From NCBI GenBank assembly GCA_017473345.1, contig JAFULL010000056.1:1-52683 (forward strand): a stretch of DNA of 52,683 nt. Direction: 5' to 3'. Position numbers and translations under genes: made by a program. Positions 33,344-41,383 of the stretch are shown piece by piece (within the stretch, counting starts at the first letter, position 1; each line of letters begins with the position of its first letter). Source of the DNA: Clostridia bacterium (GTDB taxonomy: Bacteria; Bacillota; Clostridia; Christensenellales; Aristaeellaceae). The notes below the pieces were generated by a model. It saw only the letters and a program-made list of their open reading frames with translations, made no database searches and was not told where the DNA came from.

Positions 33344-34453
33344 ATGAAACGTTTCCTCGCCATGCTTATGCTGCTCGCCCTTCTGCCAGTCTTTGCGCTG
33401 GCTGAAACCACCTTCGACGGCAGCGTCGTCGCCGGTGAATCCGTCGGTGTGACCGCGCCGTTTGGCGGCACGGTATCCAGCTTTCGCCTGCGTGCCGGCA
33501 GTCTGATCACACTGGGTGAAAAAATCGCCACCATTGCCACCACCAAGGTGTTCGCCTCTGCCGATGGCGTCATTGCAGGCGTGTTTGCCCAGCCCGGCGA
33601 CAGCACCGAAAGCCTTGTCAGCCGTTACGGCGCAGTAATGTACATCGTGCCTGACAACAAATACACCATCGCCGCCGACATTGAAAAGGCCTATAATTCC
33701 AGCGAAACCAAGTATGTCAACATCGGTGAAAAGGTCTACATCACCTGTGCCAGCGACGGAAACCACACTGCAGAAGGCATCGTGACCGCCGCCAGCGGCA
33801 CCACCTACACGGTGGAAACCACCAAAGGCGAACTGCTGATGGAAGAAAGCGTGAATCTATACCGCGACGCTTCCCGCAACAGCAAAACTCGCGTGGGCCG
33901 CGGCACGGTAGGCCGCACGGCAGAAATTGCCGTCAACGGCAGCGGCAGCCTGCTGAGGCTGCACGTGCAAAACGGCGACCGCGTCTCCCGCGGCGATCTG
34001 CTGTTTGAAACCGTGACCGGCGAGTTTGACGGCCTGTATGCCACCACAAACGAAATTCTCTCCGATGTGAGCGGCGTGGTGGCCTCGGTCAACACATCGG
34101 CGGGCGCAAACGTCAACAAAGGCGACACCCTGCTGACCGTTTACACCATGGATTCACTGCAGATCGAAATCAACGTCAACGAATACGACCTGGCCACCAT
34201 CGCCGAAGGCGACACGGTGCAGATCTCCTTCAACTACGACGAAAACAAGACCGAGCAGACCACCGGAACAGTATCGCTCATCTCCCACATCAGCACCACC
34301 GACTCAGCCGGGGAAGCCAGCTATCTGGCCTATATCGACTTTGAGCCCGACGAGGATGTGCGCATCGGCATGACGGTCGTCGTCAGCACCATCGACGAGG
34401 AAGAAGTCTGGATGGAAGAAGACGGCGTGGCTGATGAAACCACCGGCGTATAA
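33344..34453 (+). CDS. Secreted membrane-fusion-like protein (adaptor 4)
   Basis: The 369-residue protein has a signal peptide ending VFALA-ET. Its motif order matches the gene at 25576: GESVGVTAPFGGTVSSF, IATIATTKVFASADGVI, GEKVYITCASDGNHTAEG, LLRLHVQNGDRVSRGDLLFE, YIDFEPDEDVRIGMTVVV. It is therefore a paralogue. The C-terminus is acidic (DEEEVWMEEDGVADE). GGGAGG lies before the ATG. It is the last gene of the operon and ends at a strong terminator. Two membrane-anchored and two soluble adaptors in one operon is an unusual count. Confidence 0.8.
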   Translation: MKRFLAMLMLLALLPVFALAETTFDGSVVAGESVGVTAPFGGTVSSFRLRAGSLITLGEKIATIATTKVFASADGVIAGVFAQPGDSTESLVSRYGAVMYIVPDNKYTIAADIEKAYNSSETKYVNIGEKVYITCASDGNHTAEGIVTAASGTTYTVETTKGELLMEESVNLYRDASRNSKTRVGRGTVGRTAEIAVNGSGSLLRLHVQNGDRVSRGDLLFETVTGEFDGLYATTNEILSDVSGVVASVNTSAGANVNKGDTLLTVYTMDSLQIEINVNEYDLATIAEGDTVQISFNYDENKTEQTTGTVSLISHISTTDSAGEASYLAYIDFEPDEDVRIGMTVVVSTIDEEEVWMEEDGVADETTGV

Positions 34454-34459
34454 CAGTTC

Positions 34460-34487
34460 AAAAACCCTGCCATATGGCAGGGTTTTT
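34460..34487. terminator. Bidirectional terminator
   Basis: A perfect 28-base palindrome: AAAAACCCTGCCAT and its complement. It lies between the convergent adaptor-4 and thioester-adhesin genes, with T-rich ends on both strands. Confidence 0.9.
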
Positions 34488-34490
34488 CAT

Positions 34491-35747
34491 TTAGCTTTTT
34501 CGCGTTTTTCTCAGCATGACGATTCCCAAAGCACTAAGGCAAAGCAACATCATCAGCAATACAGGGCGTGTGCTGTCGCCTGTTCTGGGCACCGTTTCCT
34601 GTGGATCATCCGGATCCGCAGGATCAAACACCGAAGCCGCTGCTTTCATCCGCACGCGCACAGGCGAAACGCAGTCGATATATCCACCCATGGTCTGCGA
34701 CTGGTGACGGCCGCCCAGCGGGTCGAACAAAAACACATCCGCCGCCTGCTGAATTCCTTCCAGCGTAAGCAGGATCTCTGCGGACGGATCGGTCAGACTG
34801 CTCACCAGCAGCGTATAGGTATGCTCGCCGTCGTCCACTTTTACTGTATTCGAAACAGCATTTCCGCAGGATGCCTGCAGCGTAAGGGCGGTTTTGCCAT
34901 GTACATTGGCAGTAATACGCGCGGTGACCTTTGCCTGCCATGTGCTGCCATGCTGGCTCAGTTCAGTCGCCGTACTGATGAACGCCGCCTGCGAAATGAG
35001 CGGATCTGCCGGAGCTTTTGCAGGCAGCGCAAGAAGATAGCGCACCAGCGCTTCGCAGTTCGTCCGGGTATGCTCCGTTTTGGGCTGATTCAGCAGCTCC
35101 GGGCGGATGCAATCCGATGCTTTAAAGCGCGTGGCCGTCGTGCCCAGATAAGCCCTGTAGATCTCCATATCGTTGGTCAGCACCCAGATCACGCTCTGGG
35201 CCGCGGTGATGCACTCCGTTTCCGTCAGGCTTTCCACCGGAATATATGCTTCGCCATCTGCGCTGCGAAGCCATTCATTCACCTGCTGTTCCAGCCTGCG
35301 CATATCGGTGACGTGCGGAAAGCTGTTCGTCAGCACCGCTCGCAATCGTCCTGCGGTTTCCGTGCCAAAGTATCCGCTTTCCTCCAGATTCAGTCGGCGA
35401 TAGGCATAGCCCTGAATGCCGTCGGTCACTGCATCCAGACAGTATACCGGCGTGGATGCATACGGCCCCTCTCCCCCATTGCCGATCTCCTGCGGATGGA
35501 TCAGGTTCATGGTTTTATGACCGGTATAGTTCCAGTCGGCTTCACGCACGCCATCGCCGTCCTCGTCCACCTTCAGATAGTTATAGTGCGGTGACGGATG
35601 AAAATACTTTTGTCCCCAGGCATAGTCCGGCATGGTTTCTCCGGTGTAGTTAAAGACATACAGGTCGCCATCCTGCACGGTTTGCGCAAATGCGCAGGAT
35701 GGCGCCAGCAGGCACAGCATCATCAGCGCTGCGATCGCTCGTTTCAT
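34491..35747 (-). CDS. Cell-wall-anchored thioester-domain adhesin
   Basis: The 418-residue protein has a signal peptide (to about residue 21) and a thioester domain. The reactive Cys is C103 in PVYCLDAVTD and the partner Gln is Q184 in TAAQSVIWVL, the pair that forms an internal Cys-Gln thioester in Gram-positive adhesins. A beta-rich module follows (ARITANVHGKTALTLQ). The C-terminus has the sorting signal VPRTGD, a hydrophobic helix (LLMMLLCLSALGIVML) and a positive tail RKTRKS, so sortase should attach it to peptidoglycan. GGGGAGG precedes the ATG. Such proteins bind host surfaces covalently. No sortase gene is in the window. Confidence 0.85.
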   Translation of the reverse strand: MKRAIAALMMLCLLAPSCAFAQTVQDGDLYVFNYTGETMPDYAWGQKYFHPSPHYNYLKVDEDGDGVREADWNYTGHKTMNLIHPQEIGNGGEGPYASTPVYCLDAVTDGIQGYAYRRLNLEESGYFGTETAGRLRAVLTNSFPHVTDMRRLEQQVNEWLRSADGEAYIPVESLTETECITAAQSVIWVLTNDMEIYRAYLGTTATRFKASDCIRPELLNQPKTEHTRTNCEALVRYLLALPAKAPADPLISQAAFISTATELSQHGSTWQAKVTARITANVHGKTALTLQASCGNAVSNTVKVDDGEHTYTLLVSSLTDPSAEILLTLEGIQQAADVFLFDPLGGRHQSQTMGGYIDCVSPVRVRMKAAASVFDPADPDDPQETVPRTGDSTRPVLLMMLLCLSALGIVMLRKTRKS

Positions 35748-35791
35748 TCTGGTTCCTCCCCGTTTGGCAGCTGAAGCTGCACACAGGGCTC

Positions 35792-35819
35792 ATTATATCC
35801 AGCTGTTTCCTTCTGTCAG
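35792..35819 (-). promoter_or_regulatory. Promoter of the thioester adhesin
   Basis: On the minus strand CTGACA (35814-35819), a 16-base spacer and TATAAT (35792-35797). A small GCAGC-TTCA-GCTGC hairpin lies in the leader, before the ribosome binding site. Confidence 0.65.
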
Positions 35820-35866
35820 CAGATGCGACCAAACAAGTGCCGCTTCGACAAAAGTACAGGAAAGTC

Positions 35867-35895
35867 TTTGCTTTTCGCCCATGGAATGCTAGAAT
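35867..35895 (+). promoter_or_regulatory. Possible promoter of the serine hydrolase gene
   Basis: TAGAAT (35890-35895) is a good -10 box; the -35 region TTTGCT at 17 bases is weak. The predicted start is near 35902, about 20 bases before the start codon. Confidence 0.45.
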
Positions 35896-35920
35896 AGGAA
35901 CAGAAACGGAGGGACTGCAA

Positions 35921-36967
35921 ATGAACACCGCCCGACTGACGGCGCACATCGAAGACCTGCTTGCCCGCTACCGTGAAGCCGGGTATTTCCCATCGGCAAG
36001 TGTGCGCGTCTTCAATGCACACGAAACGCTTGCCACTGCCTGCACAGGCGATGCGCGGGAAGATTCGCTGTTTGACGTTGCATCACTTACCAAAATCGCC
36101 ACGACAACGCGTATTCTGCTGGCAATGGACCGTGGCCAACTGGCGCTGGATGCAGCTGTTGCCGACTGCTTTGATGAGATCCGGCAGGATGCATGGCTTG
36201 CCCGGCGCTTTGACGGCGTGACCCTGCGTATGCTGCTGACGCACACCTCCACCCTTACACCGTGGTTTCCGTTCTACAGCCGCCGCGATGAGGATTTCTG
36301 GCAGGTGCTGCATTATGCGCTTGAGCACACTGAAGTGGTGCAGGGCATGGAATATTCCGACCTGAATTTCATGCTGCTGGGCGAGCTGCTCAACCGCATT
36401 TCCCGCACCACGCTGAACGAGGGCCTGCAAAGCGAGCTGGTCGAACCGCTCGGTCTGGGACGGATGATGTACCATCCGCCGCTGGAGGCGCACATCGTGC
36501 CTTCGTGTTACGACAATGCCATCGAAATGCAGATGTGCGCAGACCGAAGCATTGCCTTTGACGGCTTCCGTCCATCGGACACAGAGGTACGCGGAACGGT
36601 CAACGATGGCAACGCGCACTACTTCTTCCACGATGAGGCAGGCCACGCCGGCATCTTTGCCGACACACAGGCGTATGCAAAGCTGTGCCAGTTCTATATG
36701 AACAGCCCGTCTTCCCTTTTGCGTGCGGCACAAAAAGAGCAGCCCGGCGCACCCACGCGCGGACTGGGCTTGCAAACCGGCACAGCCTATCCGCATGGCT
36801 GCGGACACACAGGCTTTACCGGCACCAGTATTTATTTCTCTGCCGAGCACGATATTGGCGTAGTCGCGTTCACCAACCGCCTTTTCTTCCATCAGCCCAG
36901 CGGGCAGAACACCGGCGAATTCCGGCGCGCGCTGCATGAAAGTGCGTTCGCCCTTGCGGCCAAATGA
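35921..36967 (+). CDS. Class C beta-lactamase-like serine hydrolase
   Basis: The 348-residue product has the serine-hydrolase signature S-x-x-K in DVASLTKIATTTRILL, a Tyr motif in MEYSDLNFMLLGELL (Y-S-D in place of the usual Y-x-N) and a late HTGFTGTS segment in place of the K-T-G box. This fits the beta-lactamase/penicillin-binding-protein class C family, which includes esterases and D-amino peptidases as well as lactamases. No signal peptide is seen, so it is probably cytoplasmic and not a resistance enzyme. The start at 35921 follows GGAGGG; the reading frame is open further upstream but crosses the divergent promoter region. A terminator follows. Confidence 0.85.
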   Translation: MNTARLTAHIEDLLARYREAGYFPSASVRVFNAHETLATACTGDAREDSLFDVASLTKIATTTRILLAMDRGQLALDAAVADCFDEIRQDAWLARRFDGVTLRMLLTHTSTLTPWFPFYSRRDEDFWQVLHYALEHTEVVQGMEYSDLNFMLLGELLNRISRTTLNEGLQSELVEPLGLGRMMYHPPLEAHIVPSCYDNAIEMQMCADRSIAFDGFRPSDTEVRGTVNDGNAHYFFHDEAGHAGIFADTQAYAKLCQFYMNSPSSLLRAAQKEQPGAPTRGLGLQTGTAYPHGCGHTGFTGTSIYFSAEHDIGVVAFTNRLFFHQPSGQNTGEFRRALHESAFALAAK

Positions 36968-36971
36968 AAAA

Positions 36972-37000
36972 CAACCGGCTTTCAGGCCGGTTGCTTTTTT
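36972..37000. terminator. Terminator between convergent genes
   Basis: An 8-base stem CAACCGGC/GCCGGTTG with a 6-base loop, followed by CTTTTTT on the plus strand and preceded by AAAAA, so it may work in both directions. Confidence 0.85.
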
Positions 37001-37002
37001 GA

Positions 37003-37671
37003 TCATTCAATCCCGCGGATATGCCTTGCATCGTTGAGGATTTCAAACCTGGGAGCTGCCAGCACGCCCTTGCGGTCGTCGAACTTTACGACCGTCACAG
37101 CCGTAAAGTCCATGGCCAGTGTGGCACAGAAATAAGGGAACGGCAGGTTGGCGATATGCGAAAGCGCCACGCTGGACGAACCGCCGTGGCTGAACATGGC
37201 GACCGTGCGGTTGGTGTTTTCGCCCACCACGCGATAATAATCACCCTCGCGCTGATAGCCCAGTGTCAGCAGCCAGCGGTCGATATTCCGTGAAACTGTT
37301 TCATACTTTTCCACCACTTCGCTGTGGCAGAACGGCTCGCGCTGCTGCCAGTCTGTATGCATCAGGCTTTCACCGCGTTCCGCCAGATCCCACGAAATAA
37401 ACCACGGATTTCCGCCTTTGAACAGCTCTGTTCCATCCTTGGAACCCCAGCGGATCTCGCGCATGAAATCACACTTTACGATATCCAGCCCCAGCTTGTC
37501 AGCTGTATACTGCGCAGTTTCATAAGCTCTTCCGCAGGTGGACGCATATATTTCACAAATGCCCTCATTGGCCACGCGCTCAGCTGCAGCCTGCGCATGC
37601 TTGTGCCCGAGTTCTGTCAGGCAGTCCTTTTCATAATTCGGGTGTCCATGGCGCACAAAAACGATTCTCAT
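37003..37671 (-). CDS. Histidine phosphatase superfamily protein
   Basis: The 222-residue product begins MRIVFVRHGHPNYEKDCLT, with the catalytic RHG motif at residues 7-9. It also has YASTCGRAYETAQ, MREIRWG and MFSHGGSS, where the second catalytic His sits. This is the phosphoglycerate-mutase-like phosphatase fold. The substrate is unknown; candidates are small phosphorylated metabolites. AAAGGAGG precedes the ATG at 37671; the open frame continues upstream into a terminator hairpin, so longer starts are rejected. Confidence 0.9.
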   Translation of the reverse strand: MRIVFVRHGHPNYEKDCLTELGHKHAQAAAERVANEGICEIYASTCGRAYETAQYTADKLGLDIVKCDFMREIRWGSKDGTELFKGGNPWFISWDLAERGESLMHTDWQQREPFCHSEVVEKYETVSRNIDRWLLTLGYQREGDYYRVVGENTNRTVAMFSHGGSSSVALSHIANLPFPYFCATLAMDFTAVTVVKFDDRKGVLAAPRFEILNDARHIRGIE

Positions 37672-37731
37672 GCCGTCGCCTCCTTTCCGTCTTTTTTCGC
37701 CGCAGCCGCCCATAAGTCCTGCCGGACAGAC

Positions 37732-37763
37732 AAAAACCGGGGAATGCATGCATTCCCCAGTTT
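37732..37763 (-). terminator. Terminator after the small secreted protein gene
   Basis: On the minus strand the stem AACTGGGGAATGCA/TGCATTCCCCGGTT (one wobble pair) contains the perfect palindrome GGGGAATGCATGCATTCCCC and is followed by TTTG. It separates the 37767 gene from the histidine phosphatase gene. Confidence 0.8.
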
Positions 37764-37766
37764 TCA

Positions 37767-38270
37767 TTACTGCAGCTGCAGGTCAAAGTTGATCTGAAAA
37801 TTGACTTCTCCATTCAGAAAGGCTGCGCTGATGGAAGCGTTCACTCTGGGTTTGCCGTTGATAAACTCCATCGCGTTCACATTGAGCCGGTAATGATCCT
37901 TTTCTGAGATCAGCCCCGTGCCGAACAGGCTGCCCGGCATGGACACGTAGTGCTGCATACCATCCGGCCCCACCGCATAAAGGGTAAGATATTTGACTGC
38001 ATCGCCCTGTTTAAGGTCAAACACATCGCCGCCCCTTGCCGTGGTGGGAACGGAAAGATTGATGCTTTCAATTTCCGCGCAGCCGATCGGGTTCAGCCAT
38101 ACGTCGTAGCTGGTGTCTGCCTCGCTGCAGCACTTTTCAAAAGCGGAATAGGTGCACTCATACTGCTGGCCGTTATAGGTGAAATCAATCATCGGTTCAG
38201 CAGGCTGTGCCAGCGATATGGATGGCAGAATCATCATCATCGCCAGCAGGAAAAGGGTGAAATGCTTCAT
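37767..38270 (-). CDS. Small secreted protein of unknown function
   Basis: The 167-residue protein has a signal peptide (MKHFTLFLLAMMMILPSISLA) and a mature beta-rich part of about 145 residues with three cysteines (ECTYSAFEKCCSEAD and PIGCAEIES; the C-C pair is striking). No known family was recognised. GGGAG precedes the ATG. It lies 30 bases after the ferritin gene and ends at a clear terminator, so it may be the last gene of a Cys-rich protein-ferritin-secreted protein transcript. An extracytoplasmic location is the only firm inference. Confidence 0.65.
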   Translation of the reverse strand: MKHFTLFLLAMMMILPSISLAQPAEPMIDFTYNGQQYECTYSAFEKCCSEADTSYDVWLNPIGCAEIESINLSVPTTARGGDVFDLKQGDAVKYLTLYAVGPDGMQHYVSMPGSLFGTGLISEKDHYRLNVNAMEFINGKPRVNASISAAFLNGEVNFQINFDLQLQ

Positions 38271-38300
38271 GGGTATTCGCTCCCGGCCTGACCTATAAAC

Positions 38301-38813
38301 TTACAGCACCAGAGAGGGTGCGGAGTATACGCGTGCCGCCATTTCGCTGTCGAGCATGTACAGGCTTCTGGGATCGCTGCCGTAGAGATCGTACTTCTTC
38401 ACGAGGCTTTCGGCATTGTTTTCCTCTTCGCCCTGCTCCTTGACGAACCAGTCCAGAAACTGCATGGTGCGGAAATCGCGCACGTCGTAGGCAGCCTCGT
38501 AGATGGTATGAATCAGGCTGGTGACATAGCGCTCGTGCTTCAGGCCCGCTTCCAGCACCTGCTTGTTGCCGGTCAGTTCCACGTCGGGCTTGGCGATGGC
38601 GTCCAGGTGGATCTGCTCGCCGTTGTTGCGCAGGTACTGCAAAAACAGCATGGCATGGTCGCGCTCTTCCTGCGCCTGGATCATGTACCAGTTGCCAAAG
38701 CCGTTGAGTTCTTGATCATAATAGTAGTTGGAAAAATCAAGATACAGATAGGCGGAGTAAAATTCCTTGTTGATCTGTTCATTGAGCAGCTTTACGACCT
38801 TGGCATCCAGCAT
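38301..38813 (-). CDS. Ferritin (non-heme, FtnA-type)
   Basis: The 170-residue four-helix-bundle protein stores iron as a 24-subunit shell. Ferroxidase ligands are all visible at the canonical positions: E17 (NKEFYSAYLY), E50 and H53 (QEERDHAMLF), E94 (LKHERYV), with Q127 and E130 in FVKEQGEEEN. It starts MLDAKVVKLLNEQINKEF, typical of bacterial ferritins. AAGGAGG precedes the ATG. It follows the Cys-rich gene by 27 bases, so they may be co-transcribed. Confidence 0.96.
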   Translation of the reverse strand: MLDAKVVKLLNEQINKEFYSAYLYLDFSNYYYDQELNGFGNWYMIQAQEERDHAMLFLQYLRNNGEQIHLDAIAKPDVELTGNKQVLEAGLKHERYVTSLIHTIYEAAYDVRDFRTMQFLDWFVKEQGEEENNAESLVKKYDLYGSDPRSLYMLDSEMAARVYSAPSLVL

Positions 38814-38840
38814 GGTAGTTCCTCCTTATCAAACCGTTCG

Positions 38841-39158
38841 TTATTTTGTTGATTTCTTTTTACCCTGTTTCTCAGGAAGTGAAACGCTTATTTTCTGAAG
38901 CGTTTCCATCAGCCGGTATTTTTCCTCGTTGCTCAGGCAGGCAAACAGCGCTTCTTCGGTGGTTTCTTTGCGTTTCAACGCTTTTTTGACGTTTTTTGAG
39001 GTGCTGAGCAGTTGCCATAGCGGCCCGTCTTCCGTTACAAGTGCCGTCCACTTGGAAGTCTGTTTGGCTTCCTGTCTGGCAAAATATTTTTCACCATATT
39101 TGCAGTGCAGGTGATTCATCGGGCAGTGACGGCTGCAGCCCGGGCAGGTATCTTTCAT
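38841..39158 (-). CDS. Small Cys-rich protein next to ferritin
   Basis: The 105-residue product starts MKDTCPGCSRHCPMNHLHC, with four Cys and three His in the first 19 residues, a likely zinc- or iron-binding knuckle. The rest is helical and basic (KNVKKALKRKETTEEAL, then LSNEEKYRLMETLQKI) and recalls the dimerisation part of MarR-type regulators. I do not recognise a family. The start at 39158 follows AAGGAG; the frame is open further upstream but crosses the ccsA terminator. It precedes the ferritin gene by 27 bases. A metal-responsive role is possible but not shown. Confidence 0.6.
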   Translation of the reverse strand: MKDTCPGCSRHCPMNHLHCKYGEKYFARQEAKQTSKWTALVTEDGPLWQLLSTSKNVKKALKRKETTEEALFACLSNEEKYRLMETLQKISVSLPEKQGKKKSTK

Positions 39159-39230
39159 GGGTGGTTGCTCCTTCGCGCGGCTTGTCAAAGTATTTGCCGC
39201 ACCTATGGTATAACCACTTTTGCCCTTCTT

Positions 39231-39263
39231 GAAACAAAAACTCCCCCTCATGCAGAGGGGGAG
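39231..39263 (-). terminator. Terminator after ccsA
   Basis: On the minus strand the 9-base stem CTCCCCCTC/GAGGGGGAG with a 5-base loop is followed by TTTTTGTTTC. It lies directly after the ccsA stop codon and ends the nrfA-resB-ccsA run. Confidence 0.88.
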
Positions 39264-39271
39264 AAAAAACA

Positions 39272-40069
39272 TTACACCGCGTAGGAATGCAGGCCAGGCA
39301 GCAGCTTGTTGACGCCTGCGAAGGTAAACAGCACACAGAACACCGCGATCACCGCAAACCACGCCATGCGCCTGCCCTGCCATTTCATACGCATACGCTG
39401 GTGCAGGTAAATCGCATACAGGATCCACGTGATCAGCGCCCAGGTCTCCTTTGGGTCCCAGCTCCACCAGCGCGACCATGCCTGCTCAGCCCAGATGGCG
39501 CCGGACAGGATGACCACCGTCAGCAGCAGAAAGCCCAGGCAGATCAGGCGGTAGGCCATGTAGTCGGTCTGCTTCATACGGATCTCGCTTTCCGCGTGTC
39601 CCTTTTTGAGCTGGATCAGGTAATGCGCGCCCAAACCGCCCGCAATGGCAAAGGCCGCATAGGAGAACGTAGCCGAGCCAATGTGCAGCGCAAACCAGGT
39701 GGAGCGCAGCGCGGGCATGAGTTCCTTGATCTCCATGGGCTGGAAGGCCGCATAGGAAAGCACCAGGAACGCCACCGGCATACTGACCGTAAGCACCCAT
39801 TCCTGCTTCAGGCGGGCGTACAGCACCAATCCCATGATGGCGGCAGACCACGCAAAGCCAGACGCAAACTCAAACTGGTTTGCCAGCGGCAGACGTCCTG
39901 CGGCAATGCCGCGCCATGCCGTGAAAATGGTATGCAGCGCAAAGCCAACAGCAAAGGCGATACGTGCAGCGCGGCAAAGCTTCTCTTTGCGCAGCGCCAC
40001 GCCCACAGCCTGCAGCATGGTGGCTGCAAAGTACACAACGATCGATGCAAAGAACAGAATTTCCATCAT
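39272..40069 (-). CDS. ccsA: Cytochrome c biogenesis protein CcsA (ResC)
   Basis: The 265-residue protein has about eight hydrophobic segments and the heme-handling WWD-type motif WSRWWSWDPKETWALITW, the signature of CcsA/ResC. It also has His residues in LRSTWFALHIGSATFSY and ILYAIYLHQRM that are expected to ligate heme. With ResB it carries heme across the membrane and attaches it to apocytochromes (system II maturation). It overlaps resB by four bases. The neighbouring nrfA gene encodes the obvious client cytochrome. Confidence 0.95.
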   Translation of the reverse strand: MMEILFFASIVVYFAATMLQAVGVALRKEKLCRAARIAFAVGFALHTIFTAWRGIAAGRLPLANQFEFASGFAWSAAIMGLVLYARLKQEWVLTVSMPVAFLVLSYAAFQPMEIKELMPALRSTWFALHIGSATFSYAAFAIAGGLGAHYLIQLKKGHAESEIRMKQTDYMAYRLICLGFLLLTVVILSGAIWAEQAWSRWWSWDPKETWALITWILYAIYLHQRMRMKWQGRRMAWFAVIAVFCVLFTFAGVNKLLPGLHSYAV

Positions 40070-41304
40070 TCTTCCTCCTCAAGGCAGGATTGGATGTCGA
40101 TCAGAAGGCCCGTCTGCGTCTTGGGGGCCAGCACTGCATAGCCGTCCTGCGTAACGGCCACCGCCACAGGCACCGTGAAGAAGCACAGATACAACGCCGC
40201 TACCATCAGCAGAAACACCGCGTACAGCGCGCCCAGAATGGCCGTGTTCATGTGCTTGATGCGCAGGCCCGGATAACTGACGGGATCCTGCAGCGTAAAG
40301 CTGACGTCGCCGATGGTGAGGGTTTCGCCCGGGAAGGCCAGCACAGGCGTCATCATGCCGGCCGAAACCGACAGCACGTCATAGACTGGGTCGGAGTAAT
40401 CGCCCGACGTGCTGGTGATGAGCGTAACGCTGCCGTCGGCGTCCGTCACATAGCCGGGATACAGCGCCTGAAAAAACATGCCGTTTTTACCGTCCAGCGT
40501 CAGGAAGCAGGCTTCGATCAGCGTCATCACTTCGCTTGCGCCGTTGAGGTTGTTGTGTATCAGCACACTTCCGGCTGTGCCGTAGGTCTGCTGATACACC
40601 TTGTAGCCCTCAAAGCTGAGCGGCTCGTTGACACGGATCTGTTTGGCCGCCTCACGCTTTCCGTCGGCGGATTTCATCACCAGCTGGCTGGCATAGTCCA
40701 GCTTGCCGGTTGCATCCTCGATCTGGAATGCTTCCACGGTGATGCTGGCGCCATCGTCCAGCACAAGCGTTTCGCCGGGCATAACGGTCTGGTCGGTCAC
40801 CTGAGCGGTGACCACAGCCGCAGCGCCCACCACCAACACTAACAAAAATGACAGGTGCGTCAGGAATGAGCCATAAAAACCAAACAGGTTTTTGGTATAT
40901 ATCTTTCGTCCGTCGCATTCCTCGCAGCGGAAATGCCGTTTTTTCAGCAGCCCGCACAGCCTGTCAGCCTGTCCCTGTTCAAGGGCGCTGGTCGGCTGAA
41001 CGCCGCAGGCATTCGTGCGCAGCTGCTGCGCCGCCTTCATGGTACGGGGCAAACGCAGGATGGAGCACAGCGTCAGGTTCAGGCACAATGCAGCCATCAG
41101 CACAAAAAAGTACGGAGCGGAAAACACGTCGTTAAGCTTGAGCGCAAGGATCAGCTGCGCCGTCTGAGAACCGTAGCGGTTCACATATTCCATGGGTTCG
41201 CGCTGCTGCACGATCAGCGAACCGGCCGCCGAGCAGGCGATGACCAGCACCAGCAAAATCATGCCAAACTGCATGGATCGCAAAAAACGCAATACTTTTT
41301 TCAA
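40066..41304 (-). CDS. resB: Cytochrome c biogenesis protein ResB (Ccs1)
   Basis: The product is about 412 residues, with an N-terminal membrane helix (FGMILLVLVIACSAAGSLI, followed by the typical QQREP), a second helix near FFVLMAALCLNLTLCSI, a third at HLSFLLVLVVGAAAVV, a large outer domain with the ResB phrase EGYKVYQQTYG, and a last helix near the C-terminus. It works with CcsA in heme delivery. A TTG start at 41304 is preferred, because AAAGGGG lies about 10 bases before it and the N-terminus then matches the family. A GTG at 41364 is also in frame but overlaps a hairpin and lacks a ribosome binding site. Confidence 0.88.
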   Translation of the reverse strand: MKKVLRFLRSMQFGMILLVLVIACSAAGSLIVQQREPMEYVNRYGSQTAQLILALKLNDVFSAPYFFVLMAALCLNLTLCSILRLPRTMKAAQQLRTNACGVQPTSALEQGQADRLCGLLKKRHFRCEECDGRKIYTKNLFGFYGSFLTHLSFLLVLVVGAAAVVTAQVTDQTVMPGETLVLDDGASITVEAFQIEDATGKLDYASQLVMKSADGKREAAKQIRVNEPLSFEGYKVYQQTYGTAGSVLIHNNLNGASEVMTLIEACFLTLDGKNGMFFQALYPGYVTDADGSVTLITSTSGDYSDPVYDVLSVSAGMMTPVLAFPGETLTIGDVSFTLQDPVSYPGLRIKHMNTAILGALYAVFLLMVAALYLCFFTVPVAVAVTQDGYAVLAPKTQTGLLIDIQSCLEEEE

Positions 41305-41338
41305 AAGGTGATTTCCCCTTTGTACAGTTTTAATGGCC

Positions 41339-41372
41339 GCCGGGGCAGCCTTGTGATCGCTCACGCCCCGGC
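41339..41372 (-). other. Intercistronic hairpin between nrfA and resB
   Basis: A perfect 8-base GC-rich stem GCCGGGGC/GCCCCGGC with an 18-base loop, 12 bases after the nrfA stop. No U-tract follows, so it is more likely an mRNA-stabilising or partial-termination element that sets more nrfA than resB-ccsA expression. This is inferred. Confidence 0.5.
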
Positions 41373-41383
41373 AGCCGCAGGTG

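Noticed and set aside
35690..35920. Longer N-terminus for the class C beta-lactamase-like protein
   Set aside because: It would overlap the divergent promoter and the signal peptide region of the thioester adhesin; GGAGGG lies before the ATG at 35921.
35921..36967. Antibiotic-resistance beta-lactamase
   Set aside because: There is no signal peptide, and the Tyr and K-T-G motifs are altered, so a cytoplasmic esterase or peptidase is as likely.
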